From CF-39 sp035651155 (GTDB taxonomy: Bacteria; Chloroflexota; Limnocylindria; P2-11E): a stretch of 64,000 bases of DNA. The DNA is taken from the NCBI GenBank assembly GCA_035651155.1, contig DASRGG010000027.1, positions 1-64,000 on the forward strand, written 5' to 3'. Below are positions 1 to 7,014 of this stretch, in pieces (position 1 is the first letter of the stretch; the number at the start of each line of letters is the position of its first letter). The notes beneath the pieces are model-generated. The model did no database searches and had not been told where the DNA came from. It saw only the letters and a program-made list of their open reading frames with translations. Made by a program: the position numbers and the translations under genes.

Positions 1-169
1 CAGACGTGCGAGGCTATCGGATGGAGCCACGACGTACCCCTTCCCTTCGTCTTCCTGGACTCGGGGATGAGGATGCGCGTGGCTCCTCTTCTTTGCAGGA
101 AGGGGTTCGGAGTGTCTACCTTCAACGTGGGCTCTACGCCCCCTAGCTGAGCGCCGCGCCGGCTTCACC
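1..169. other. left-edge region, no assignable gene
   Basis: This stretch has visibly lower GC and poorer codon bias than the genes to its right. A plus-strand frame is open from base 1 to a TGA at 148-150 (49 codons, containing FVFLDSGMRMRV), so it could be the C-terminus of a gene that begins outside the window. I recognise no domain in it, and the codon use is not typical of the neighbours. The aldehyde dehydrogenase stop codon lies at 170-172 on the opposite strand. Confidence 0.3.
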
Positions 170-1645
170 TCAGTACTGCAGATTGACCGTGACGCTCTTG
201 CGCTGCGTGAACGACTCGAGCATGCCCTCGAGCGAGTATTCCCGGCCGAGACCCGATTGCTTGTACCCGCCGTACGATTGACCGGGGAACTGTCCGAGGC
301 CCTGGTTCACCTGGACCCAGCCGGCCTCGATGCGGTGCGCGGTGCGCAGCGCCTTCGAGATGTCGCGCGTCCATACGAACGCGGCGAGGCCGTAGTGCGT
401 GTCGTTCGCCATGCGCACGACCTCGTCCTCGTCGGTCCATGGGATGGCGACGAGGACCGGCCCGAAGATCTCCTCCTTCGCGACGCGCCAGTCGTTCCGC
501 ACGTTCGCGATGACCGTCGGCTCGACGAAGAACCCCTCGGCGAGCGGACCGCGCTTCGGCGGGAGCCCGCCAACCGCAGCCTGCGCGCCGGGCTGGCGCA
601 GGCCCTCGTCGATGTACTCGCACACCTTTCGGAACTGCCGCTCGTTCACGATCGCGCCCACGTCGCTCCGCTCGTCGAGTGGGTCGCCCACCTTCAGCGC
701 GCGCACCTTCGGCACGAGCCGGGAGAGGAACGAGTCGAACACTGACGCGTGGAGGAAGAGGCGCGAGCCGGCCGTGCACGACTGGCCCTGGCGCGTGAAG
801 CGCATCGCGCTGATGACGCCGTCGGCAGTCGCGTCGGTGTCCGCGTCGGGGAAGAGGACCTGCGGGCTCTTCCCGCCGAGCTCGAGCGCGACCGGGACGA
901 TGCGCTCGGCGGCGGCCCGCATGACCGACTTCCCGGTCTCGGTGTTGCCGGTGAACGAGAGCTTGCGCACGAGCGGGTGGCGCGCGAGCGCGTCGCCGCA
1001 CTCGTCGCCGGTCCCGGTGACCACGTTGAGGACGCCCGGCAGCAGGTGCGCCTGACAGTGCCGCGCCATCCGCAGCACCGCGAGCGGCGCGTTGGCGGAG
1101 GGCTTCAGCACCATCGTGTTCCCGGCGGCGAGCGCGGGCGCGATCTTCAGCGCCGAGAGGACGAGCGGGACGTTCCACGGGACGATCGCGCCGACGACGC
1201 CCCAGGGCTCGCGCCGCGTGTACGAGAGCACGTGCTCGCCCAGCGGCACGGTCTCGCCCTTCGTCTCGCTCGCGACGCCGGCGAAGTAGCGGAACACCTC
1301 GACGACGCTGCGCACCTCGGGGCGCGAGATCGTGCGGATCGCGTTGCCGACCTCGGTGGAGAGGATGCGCGCGAACTCCTCGGCGTCCGCCTCGATGGCG
1401 TCGGCGATCGCGGAGAGCGCCTTCGCGCGGTCCTTCCAGTGCGTCGTCCGCCACGACTCGAACGCCTTCGCCGCGGCGCGCGCGGCGTGGTCGACGTCGC
1501 CGGCGTCCGCGCGCGGCACCACGCCGGCGATCGCGCCGCGCTTCCCGGGGTTGCCCACCTGGACGGTGCGACCGCTCGTGGCGGCGACCCACTCGCCGCC
1601 GATGAGCATCCGCTCCTGGATTCCCGTCCCCGCCGCGACGGTCAC
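170..1645 (-). CDS. NAD(P)-dependent aldehyde dehydrogenase
   Basis: A full-length ALDH-superfamily enzyme (491 aa) that oxidises an aldehyde to its acid with NAD(P)+. It shows the N-terminal IGGEW entry motif, the cofactor-fold segment GAIVPWNVP, the general-base Glu in ELGGKSP and the catalytic Cys in GQSCTAGSR. It ends in the usual oligomerisation strand (QRKSVTVNLQY). The GTG start at 1645 overlaps the stop of the upstream nitrilase as GTGA, which implies translational coupling. An ATG at 1609 behind AGGAG is the alternative start. The GQSC context is that of betaine/amino-aldehyde dehydrogenases rather than CoA-acylating semialdehyde enzymes. Pairing with a beta-ureidopropionase-like gene suggests malonate semialdehyde or a related aldehyde as substrate, but this is inference. 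Confidence 0.92.
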   Translation of the reverse strand: MTVAAGTGIQERMLIGGEWVAATSGRTVQVGNPGKRGAIAGVVPRADAGDVDHAARAAAKAFESWRTTHWKDRAKALSAIADAIEADAEEFARILSTEVGNAIRTISRPEVRSVVEVFRYFAGVASETKGETVPLGEHVLSYTRREPWGVVGAIVPWNVPLVLSALKIAPALAAGNTMVLKPSANAPLAVLRMARHCQAHLLPGVLNVVTGTGDECGDALARHPLVRKLSFTGNTETGKSVMRAAAERIVPVALELGGKSPQVLFPDADTDATADGVISAMRFTRQGQSCTAGSRLFLHASVFDSFLSRLVPKVRALKVGDPLDERSDVGAIVNERQFRKVCEYIDEGLRQPGAQAAVGGLPPKRGPLAEGFFVEPTVIANVRNDWRVAKEEIFGPVLVAIPWTDEDEVVRMANDTHYGLAAFVWTRDISKALRTAHRIEAGWVQVNQGLGQFPGQSYGGYKQSGLGREYSLEGMLESFTQRKSVTVNLQY

Positions 1646-2481
1646 GGCTTCACGAGGTCGTCGTACATGTCGGGACGGCGATCGCGGTAGAACTGCCAGG
1701 TGTTGCGGACCTCGCGCACGAGATCCATGTCGAGGTCCGCGACGACGAGCTCCTCGTCCGTGTCGGACGCCTGCTTCACGATCTTGCCGCGCGGGTCGGC
1801 GAAGTAGGAGGAGCCGTAGTAGTCGTTCGGCCCGAAGTCGGCTTCCTGACCGACGCGATTGATCGTCCCGACCCAGTAGCCGTTCGCGATCGCGTGCGCC
1901 GTCTGCTCGATGAACCAGAGGTGCATCGACAGCCCGCGGCTCGTCGCCGACGGGATGAAGACGAGCTCCGCGCCGTGCAGCCCGAGCATCCGCGCCCCCT
2001 CCGGGAAGTGGCGGTCGTAGCAGATGTACACGCCGACCTTGCCGACGGCCGTGTCGAACACGGGGTAGCCGACGTTGCCCGGGCGGAAATAGAACTTCTC
2101 CCAGAAGCCGCTCACCTGCGGGATGTGCGTCTTTCGGTATTTCCCGAGGTACTTCCCGTCGGCGTCGATGACCGCCGCGGTGTTGTAGTACACGCCCGTC
2201 GCGTCCTCTTCGTACATCGGCACGACGAGCACCATCGAGTGCCTCTTCGCGAGCTCCTGCATGAGCTTCGTCGTCGGACCGTCCGGGATGCGCTCGGTGT
2301 AGCTGTAGTACTTCGTGTCCTGGACCTGGCAGAAGTACGGCCCGTAGAAGAGCTCCTGGAGGCACATCGCCTGCGCGCCCTGCTTCGCCGCCTCCTCGAT
2401 GTACTTCACGTGCTTGGCGATCATCGCGTCCTTGTCGCCCGCCCACGCCGCCTGCGCGAGCGCCGCCTTCACCTTCGTCAT
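1642..2481 (-). CDS. carbon-nitrogen hydrolase, beta-ureidopropionase-like
   Basis: A 279-aa nitrilase-superfamily amidase. The catalytic triad is visible: Glu43 in LQELFYGPYF, Lys117 in GKYRKTHIP and Cys154 in VYICYDRHFPEG. The C-terminal segment NTWQFYRDRRPDMYDDLV resembles the end of N-carbamoyl-beta-alanine (beta-ureidopropionate) amidohydrolases, which release beta-alanine, CO2 and ammonia in reductive pyrimidine catabolism. N-carbamoylputrescine amidase is the main alternative. The ATG at 2481 is preceded by an AAGGGGGG Shine-Dalgarno. The gene leads a two-gene operon with the overlapping aldehyde dehydrogenase and lies downstream of the CGNR regulator on the same strand. Confidence 0.9.
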   Translation of the reverse strand: MTKVKAALAQAAWAGDKDAMIAKHVKYIEEAAKQGAQAMCLQELFYGPYFCQVQDTKYYSYTERIPDGPTTKLMQELAKRHSMVLVVPMYEEDATGVYYNTAAVIDADGKYLGKYRKTHIPQVSGFWEKFYFRPGNVGYPVFDTAVGKVGVYICYDRHFPEGARMLGLHGAELVFIPSATSRGLSMHLWFIEQTAHAIANGYWVGTINRVGQEADFGPNDYYGSSYFADPRGKIVKQASDTDEELVVADLDMDLVREVRNTWQFYRDRRPDMYDDLVKP

Positions 2482-2501
2482 CTGGCCCCCCTTGTGTGAG
2501 G

Positions 2502-2516
2502 GCGCTAGGTTAGCGC
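2502..2516. terminator. short perfect hairpin at the 3' end of the CGNR gene
   Basis: GCGCTA (2502-2507) and TAGCGC (2511-2516) form a perfect 6-bp inverted repeat with a 3-nt loop. The stop codon of the CGNR gene lies in the loop and right arm. There is no U-tract, so it may be a weak terminator, an mRNA-stabilising hairpin or an operator for the nitrilase operon that starts 20 nt downstream. Confidence 0.4.
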
Positions 2517-3154
2517 GCCTTTCGGGCGGCTCGTGCCTGGCGCTGCTGGAAACGCCGCTGCTTCGCGCGGTTCCCGCAATCGCTCATGTCGCACCAGCGA
2601 CGGCTGTGATTGCGGCTCCGGTCCAGGAACAGCCAGCTGCAGGTCTCCGACGCGCATTCACGTACGCGGTCGAGCTCGGCGTCGCTCGTGAGGATCTCCG
2701 TGGCCGAGCGCGCGATCGCCCACAGCGGCCGGGCGAGCGAGGCGTCGTCGTCCGCCCAGGTCCACTCGAAGCCGTTCGCGGTGCGGATGACACGAGCGTG
2801 GGCGTGGGCATCCGCCGTCACCTCGCCGATGACGGCGAGATCCGACGCCGTCGGCGCTCGACCGGCGGCGATCGAGGAGAAGGCGCGGGCGATCGCCTCA
2901 CGAAGCGAGATGCCACGGCGATACATCTGGGTGGCGATCTCGGGATGGCGCTCCGCCTCCGCCAGAAGCCGCTTGTCGGCCGCGGGCGGCAGGGTGCCAG
3001 CACTCCGAGCGAACGTGACCAGATCCGCGTACGAATTCAGGTGCTCGTGGGTAGGCGCCTCATGCGTTCCCCCGATCGTGTTCGTGAAGTCGAGGCAGAG
3101 CGCACCGGCGATGAGCTCCATGTCGTGGTCCGCCGGCGGCGGAGTGTGCTGCAT
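2510..3154 (-). CDS. CGNR zinc-finger transcriptional regulator (ABATE domain)
   Basis: A 214-aa protein with the typical two-part build of this family. The N-terminal ABATE stress-related domain contains LCLDFTNTIGG and spans roughly residues 15-150. The C-terminal CGNR zinc finger (about residues 165-205) shows CASETCSWLFLDRSRN, then RRWCDMSDCGNRAKQRRF with the signature CGNR. Members are presumed DNA-binding regulators of stress or catabolic genes. The ATG at 3154 has a GGAGG ribosome site 5 nt upstream. The promoter contains a palindrome shared with a divergent plus-strand promoter, so autoregulation together with control of the small membrane genes is likely. It is co-directional with the nitrilase/ALDH operon. 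Confidence 0.88.
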   Translation of the reverse strand: MQHTPPPADHDMELIAGALCLDFTNTIGGTHEAPTHEHLNSYADLVTFARSAGTLPPAADKRLLAEAERHPEIATQMYRRGISLREAIARAFSSIAAGRAPTASDLAVIGEVTADAHAHARVIRTANGFEWTWADDDASLARPLWAIARSATEILTSDAELDRVRECASETCSWLFLDRSRNHSRRWCDMSDCGNRAKQRRFQQRQARAARKAR

Positions 3155-3170
3155 TTGACCTCCATACTAC

Positions 3171-3199
3171 TTGACGATGGTTAGGATAACCACCATAGT
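3171..3199 (+). promoter_or_regulatory. promoter with palindromic operator in its spacer
   Basis: TTGACG at 3171-3176 and CATAGT at 3194-3199 form a sigma-70-like promoter with a 17-nt spacer on the plus strand. The spacer holds the perfect inverted repeat TGGTTA-gga-TAACCA (3178-3192). The site sits 17 nt upstream of the CGNR start codon on the other strand, so a protein bound here could control both directions. Confidence 0.55.
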
Positions 3200-3239
3200 T
3201 GCGCATACCGGTTTTGGCCCCGGGGAGAGGAGCCCTCAC

Positions 3240-3356
3240 ATGGAGCTGCTCGTGGCACTCGCGGCGTTCGTCGTCGTCGACATCCTCGCCCTGCGCTACG
3301 GATCCGATAGCCGTCCGCTTCCCATACCGAAGAACGACCCGCATCGCGACGGCTAG
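3240..3356 (+). CDS. tiny single-span membrane protein, copy 1
   Basis: A 38-aa ORF with an ATG at 3240 behind GGGAGAGGAG. It consists of one hydrophobic helix starting at the N-terminus (MELLVALAAFVVVDILALRYG) followed by GSDSR and a short basic/proline tail. No database family is recognisable by eye. It is clearly a paralogue of the next gene: the two share the MELL-A-VD-LAL-GSDSR pattern. It is transcribed from the operator-bearing promoter next to the CGNR gene, so it may be a stress-induced membrane peptide. Function is unknown. Confidence 0.6.
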   Translation: MELLVALAAFVVVDILALRYGSDSRPLPIPKNDPHRDG

Positions 3357-3380
3357 CGAAGGAACGAGGAGGGGACCGTC

Positions 3381-3596
3381 ATGGAGCTCCTGCTCGCGCT
3401 CGGAGCGATCATCGTGCTCGACGTGCTCGCGCTCGAGCTCGGATCCGATAGCCGCGAGCGCCACCCGCTCGAGCATCACGACCGCGCCCTCGACGCTCTG
3501 AAGCACGGCGACCTCGAGCGCTACCGCGAGGAGATCGCGCGGATGGAGCGGGATATCGCGAGGAACGTGTGGCGACCGTACCAGACGGCCTCCTAG
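3381..3596 (+). CDS. tiny single-span membrane protein, copy 2 with amphipathic tail
   Basis: A 71-aa protein whose first 25 residues (MELLLALGAIIVLDVLALEL, then GSDSR) mirror the 38-aa gene 24 bp upstream. After GSDSR it adds a charged, helix-prone tail of about 45 residues rich in Arg, Glu and Leu (ALKHGDLERYREEIARMERD). The ATG at 3381 follows a GAGGAGGGG ribosome site. Its TAG stop lies in a CTAG that also supplies the stop of the convergent aminotransferase (3593-3596). Similar one-helix proteins with a charged tail occur beside other high-GC genes, but I assign no function. Confidence 0.65.
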   Translation: MELLLALGAIIVLDVLALELGSDSRERHPLEHHDRALDALKHGDLERYREEIARMERDIARNVWRPYQTAS

Positions 3597-4942
3597 GCGG
3601 GGAGCTCTCCGGTGGCGGCGAAGCGATCCGCGACGTCGAGCGCCTCGTCGATGGCGCGCACGCCGAAGCGGATCTCGTCCTCGGTGACCGTGAGCGGCGG
3701 CGCGACGAACAGCATGTTCCAGCGGTTGAGGATGTAGACGCCGCGTGACATGAGCGCGTTCTTCAGCGCGTTCTGCAGCTTCGCCGACGGACCGTTCCAG
3801 CGCTCGAGCATCTCCTTCGTCCCGCGATCCTTCACGAGCTCGATGCCGACGAAGAGGCCCCTGCCGCGCACGTCGCCCACCGACGGATGGCGCGCCGCGA
3901 CGGTGCGCAGCTCCTTCATCAGGAGCTCCCCCATCTTCGCACCGCGCTCGATGATCCGCTCGTCGCGGTAGGCGTTCACCGTGGCGACGCCGGCGGCGCA
4001 CGCGAGCGGATGGCCCGCGTAGGTGAGACCCGCCCAGAGGACGTTCGCATCGAAGTGCTTCGCGATCGGCTCGTCGACGATGACGCCGCCGAGCGGGACG
4101 TAGCCGGAGCTCACGCCCTTCGCGAAGGTCATGATGTCCGGCACGACGCCCTCGTGCTCCGACGCGAACCACTTCCCCGTCCTGCCGAAGCCGGTCATGA
4201 CCTCGTCGAGGATGAGCAGGATGCCGTGACGATCGCAGAGCTCGCGCAGCCCGCGAAGGAATCCGTCGGGCGGCACGATGAGTCCGGAACTGCCGACGAT
4301 CGGCTCGAGGAAGATCGCGGCGACGTACTGCGGCCCTTCGTACCAGAGGACCTCTTCGACGTGCGCGAGCGCCTTCTGGGGATCGTTCCCGAAGAGCGAG
4401 CGGTACGGATCGGCGTTGAGGAAGTGGACGATGCCCGTGATGCCGGGCTCGTTGGCCCAGCGGCGGTTGTCGCCACCGAGCGTCGCCGCGCCGGCGGTCT
4501 GCCCGTGGAACGACCGCCATTGCGAGAGGATCTTGTGCCGCCCGGTGTACATGCGCGCGATGCGGATCGCGTGCTCGGTCGCCTCGGTGCCTCCGGTCGT
4601 GAAGAGCGTCTTCACCAGATCGCCGGGCGTGATCTCGGCGAGAAGGCGCGCGAGCTCGGCCCGGCTTCCCTCACCGAACGACGGCGTGACGTAGCAGAGC
4701 TTCTCGGCCTGCTCCTGGATCGCCTTCACGACCTTCGGATGGCCGTGGCCGAGGTTGACGTTGATCAGCCCGGATGAGAAGTCGAGGATGCGGCGCTCGC
4801 CCGCGTGCAGCCACGAGCCGTGCGCGCTCGTGATGACGAGGGGCGAGAGCGCACCCTGCGCGGACCACGAGACGAGCACGTGCTCCTTCGTCTCCTGGGC
4901 GACCCGCGCGGCCTCGACGCTCCCCGTGGTGTCCAGCGCCAC
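3593..4942 (-). CDS. class III (omega-amino acid) aminotransferase
   Basis: A 449-aa fold-type I PLP enzyme of the ornithine/beta-alanine/GABA aminotransferase class. It shows the cofactor-binding FTTGGTEATEHAIRIAR segment, EPIVGSSGLIVPP, LILDEVMTGFGRTG with the PLP-pyridine Asp, and the Schiff-base Lys in TFAKGVSSGYVPLGG. It transfers an omega-amino group to pyruvate or 2-oxoglutarate and yields an aldehyde. Near a beta-ureidopropionase-like gene, beta-alanine is a reasonable donor (inference). The GTG start at 4942 is supported by TACACT ending 6 nt upstream (leaderless arrangement). It is divergent from the LLM oxidoreductase and shares its stop-codon CTAG with the small membrane gene. Confidence 0.9.
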   Translation of the reverse strand: MALDTTGSVEAARVAQETKEHVLVSWSAQGALSPLVITSAHGSWLHAGERRILDFSSGLINVNLGHGHPKVVKAIQEQAEKLCYVTPSFGEGSRAELARLLAEITPGDLVKTLFTTGGTEATEHAIRIARMYTGRHKILSQWRSFHGQTAGAATLGGDNRRWANEPGITGIVHFLNADPYRSLFGNDPQKALAHVEEVLWYEGPQYVAAIFLEPIVGSSGLIVPPDGFLRGLRELCDRHGILLILDEVMTGFGRTGKWFASEHEGVVPDIMTFAKGVSSGYVPLGGVIVDEPIAKHFDANVLWAGLTYAGHPLACAAGVATVNAYRDERIIERGAKMGELLMKELRTVAARHPSVGDVRGRGLFVGIELVKDRGTKEMLERWNGPSAKLQNALKNALMSRGVYILNRWNMLFVAPPLTVTEDEIRFGVRAIDEALDVADRFAATGELPA

Positions 4943-4948
4943 GTGCGG

Positions 4949-4991
4949 AGTGTACGTCCGCGCCGCACGCCAAAGGCACGAGCGATACGCT
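4949..4991. promoter_or_regulatory. divergent leaderless promoter pair
   Basis: On the minus strand TACACT (4949-4954) ends 6 nt before the GTG of the aminotransferase. On the plus strand TACGCT (4986-4991) ends 6 nt before the ATG of the LLM oxidoreductase. No Shine-Dalgarno precedes either gene. Both match TAnnnT with transcription starting at the initiation codon. Confidence 0.55.
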
Positions 4992-4997
4992 CGCCGC

Positions 4998-5948
4998 ATG
5001 AAGCTCGGCGCCACCCTCTGGCCGCAGAACACCACCTGGGACGCGATGCGCGAGGCGGCCGTGCATCTCGACACCATCGGCTTCGAGACGATCTGGACCT
5101 GGGACCACTTCTACGCGCTCGCGGGCACGGAGGAGCGGCCCAACTTCGAGGCGACCACGATCCTCGCGGCCCTCTCGCCCCTCACCAAGCGCGCGATGCT
5201 CGGCGCGCTCGTGCAGGGCGTCACCTACCGCCACCCCGCGATCATCGCGAACATCGCCGCGACGCACGACCACGTGTCGAACGGCCGCGCGATCTGCGGC
5301 ATCGGCGCGGCGTGGAATCACACCGAGCACAAGGCCTATGGGATCCATCTGGGGACCCCTGGGGAGCGCTCGCGCCGGTTCGCCGAGGCGGCGAGGATCA
5401 TCCGCGCGCTGCTCGACGGCGAGCGCGTGACCTACGACGGCACGTACTACCAACTGAAGGACGCCGTGCTGAACACGCGACCGGTCCAGCAGCGGCTGCC
5501 GATCATGGTCGGCGGCGGCGGCGAGCGGAAGACCCTCCGCACCACGGCGAAGTACGCCGACATGTGGCACGCGTTCGGGACGCCCGACGTGATGAAGCGG
5601 AAGATCGAGATCCTGCGCAAGCACTGCGCCGACGTGGGGCGCGATCCGCGCGCGGTCGAGCCGTGGGGCGGCCAGTGGATCTGCGTGCGCGACGATCCCG
5701 AAGACGCACGCCAGGTGCTCGACGACATCGCGGCGCACCATCACGGCATGAATCGGCCGAACGCGATCGTCGGGAACGCCGACGAGGTCGCCGCGAAGCT
5801 CAAGGAGCACTGGGACGTCGGCGTGCGCGGCTTCATCGTCGGGTTCGCGTATCCGTACGACCTCGAGACGATGGAGCGGCTCGCGAAAGAGGTCCGTCCT
5901 CGGCTCCAGGGGCTCATCGGCATGCGCGCGGCCGACGCCGCGTCATAG
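4998..5948 (+). CDS. LLM-class F420-dependent oxidoreductase
   Basis: A 316-aa TIM-barrel flavin-type oxidoreductase of the luciferase-like monooxygenase superfamily. It begins MKLGATLWPQ and contains the bacterial-luciferase core: TWDHFYALAG, a barrel segment VQGVTYRHPAIIANIAATHDHVSNGRAICGIGAAW broken by typical turns, and LPIMVGGGGERKTLRTTAKYADMW. Relatives in Actinobacteria and Chloroflexi use coenzyme F420, but the cofactor cannot be proven here. The substrate is unknown. It is divergent from the class III aminotransferase and followed by about 200 bp of lower-GC intergenic DNA. The start is supported by TACGCT 6 nt upstream. Confidence 0.88.
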   Translation: MKLGATLWPQNTTWDAMREAAVHLDTIGFETIWTWDHFYALAGTEERPNFEATTILAALSPLTKRAMLGALVQGVTYRHPAIIANIAATHDHVSNGRAICGIGAAWNHTEHKAYGIHLGTPGERSRRFAEAARIIRALLDGERVTYDGTYYQLKDAVLNTRPVQQRLPIMVGGGGERKTLRTTAKYADMWHAFGTPDVMKRKIEILRKHCADVGRDPRAVEPWGGQWICVRDDPEDARQVLDDIAAHHHGMNRPNAIVGNADEVAAKLKEHWDVGVRGFIVGFAYPYDLETMERLAKEVRPRLQGLIGMRAADAAS

Positions 5949-6147
5949 CGATGCTACTTGCCGATGGGCGTGGGAGCGTCTTGGGATCTGTGAGCCAATT
6001 TAGAGAACGATACGCGACGTAAGCATGTGCCGGGATTTGTAGCGGTGGTCGAGCGTTCTCCGTTTGTCACGGACGAGAGGCGCATTCACCAAATCGGACG
6101 GCAATTCCTTTGGAGAGATCAGCTGCCGATCGTGTACAAAAGCGCGT
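5949..6147. other. lower-GC intergenic region
   Basis: About 200 bp between two converging genes (the LLM enzyme ends at 5948, Nei ends at 6148). AT content is noticeably higher than in the surroundings. A short plus-strand frame (6027-6212) runs into the 3' end of nei and has no ribosome site or recognisable content. I see no tRNA cloverleaf and no hairpin with a U-tract. Confidence 0.4.
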
Positions 6148-7014
6148 TCATAGCCGATCGCGGCGGCGCACGCGCATCGATGGCACCGGCGCTGGCCGTG
6201 CGACGCTCGTGACGTTCTGGCACTTCGGGCAGTACCACGACTTGCGGACCTCCTCGGGATGCCAGCCCGATTCGATGCGCGTCCCGCACACGTGGCACGG
6301 CAGGCCCGCGCGCTCGTCGACCCACATGCGCTCCCGCGCGTTCAACCCGAAGTGCGTCCGGCGCTGCCCGCCGTCGCGGTTGAGGCGGATGAGCGTCCGC
6401 GCGTGCTCGACGACCTCCCGCAGCTTCTCGTCGTCGAGGTCGCGCACCCGCGCCCAGGGCGAGGTGCGCGCGAGGAAGAGCGCCTCGACCTTGAACACGT
6501 TGCCGATCCCGGAGATCGCGCGCTGATCGAGGAGCGCGGTCGCGATGTCGCGGTCCTCGTCGGCGCGGATGCGGCGGATCGCCTCGGCCATGTCGAAGTC
6601 GTCGCGGATGATGTCCGGCCCGAGGGCCGCGACGACGCGGTGGAGCCCGAGCTCCCTCGCGAGCATGAGCTCGACGATCGGCGGGTGGAAGCACGGCGCG
6701 ACGACGCGCCCGCTGCGGATCACGACGCGCGCCTCGGATTCCGGCTCCCACCAGCGCTCGCCCGGCCGGTAGAGGTGCCACGAGCCGCTCATCTTCATGT
6801 GCGTGTGCAGCACGACCTCGTGCGGCGTGTCGAAGTGGACGAAGAGGTGCTTCCCGTTCGACTCGACGCGTGACACGCGCGATCCCACGATCTCCTCGCC
6901 GCGTGCGGCCGCGCTCGCCTTCGGCGCCACCACCTCGAAGCCCGTGACGACCTCGCCGGCGAGCGCCCGCCGGAGGACGGTCGCGGCACGGTGGATCGTG
7001 TCGCCTTCAGGCAC
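6148..7014 (-). CDS. nei: endonuclease VIII-like DNA glycosylase/AP lyase
   Basis: A 288-aa Fpg/Nei-family enzyme that removes oxidised bases and cleaves abasic sites. The N-terminus reads (M)PEGDTIHRA, giving the catalytic Pro2 and Glu3. IGNVFKVEALF marks the helix-two-turn-helix domain, and the C-terminal zinc finger shows CHVCG and CPKCQ. PEGDT rather than PELPE places it with Nei/Nei2 rather than Fpg. The GTG start at 7014 overlaps the 3' end of the Lhr helicase by 8 nt, so the two are co-expressed. The same lhr-nei adjacency is known in mycobacteria (Rv3296-Rv3297). A basic tail (RVRRRDRL) follows the zinc finger. Confidence 0.93.
   Translation of the reverse strand: MPEGDTIHRAATVLRRALAGEVVTGFEVVAPKASAAARGEEIVGSRVSRVESNGKHLFVHFDTPHEVVLHTHMKMSGSWHLYRPGERWWEPESEARVVIRSGRVVAPCFHPPIVELMLARELGLHRVVAALGPDIIRDDFDMAEAIRRIRADEDRDIATALLDQRAISGIGNVFKVEALFLARTSPWARVRDLDDEKLREVVEHARTLIRLNRDGGQRRTHFGLNARERMWVDERAGLPCHVCGTRIESGWHPEEVRKSWYCPKCQNVTSVARPAPVPSMRVRRRDRL

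Noticed and set aside
6027..6212. Small plus-strand ORF after the LLM oxidoreductase
   Set aside because: No ribosome site, no -10 at the leaderless distance, and it runs into the end of nei. The composition is that of intergenic DNA.
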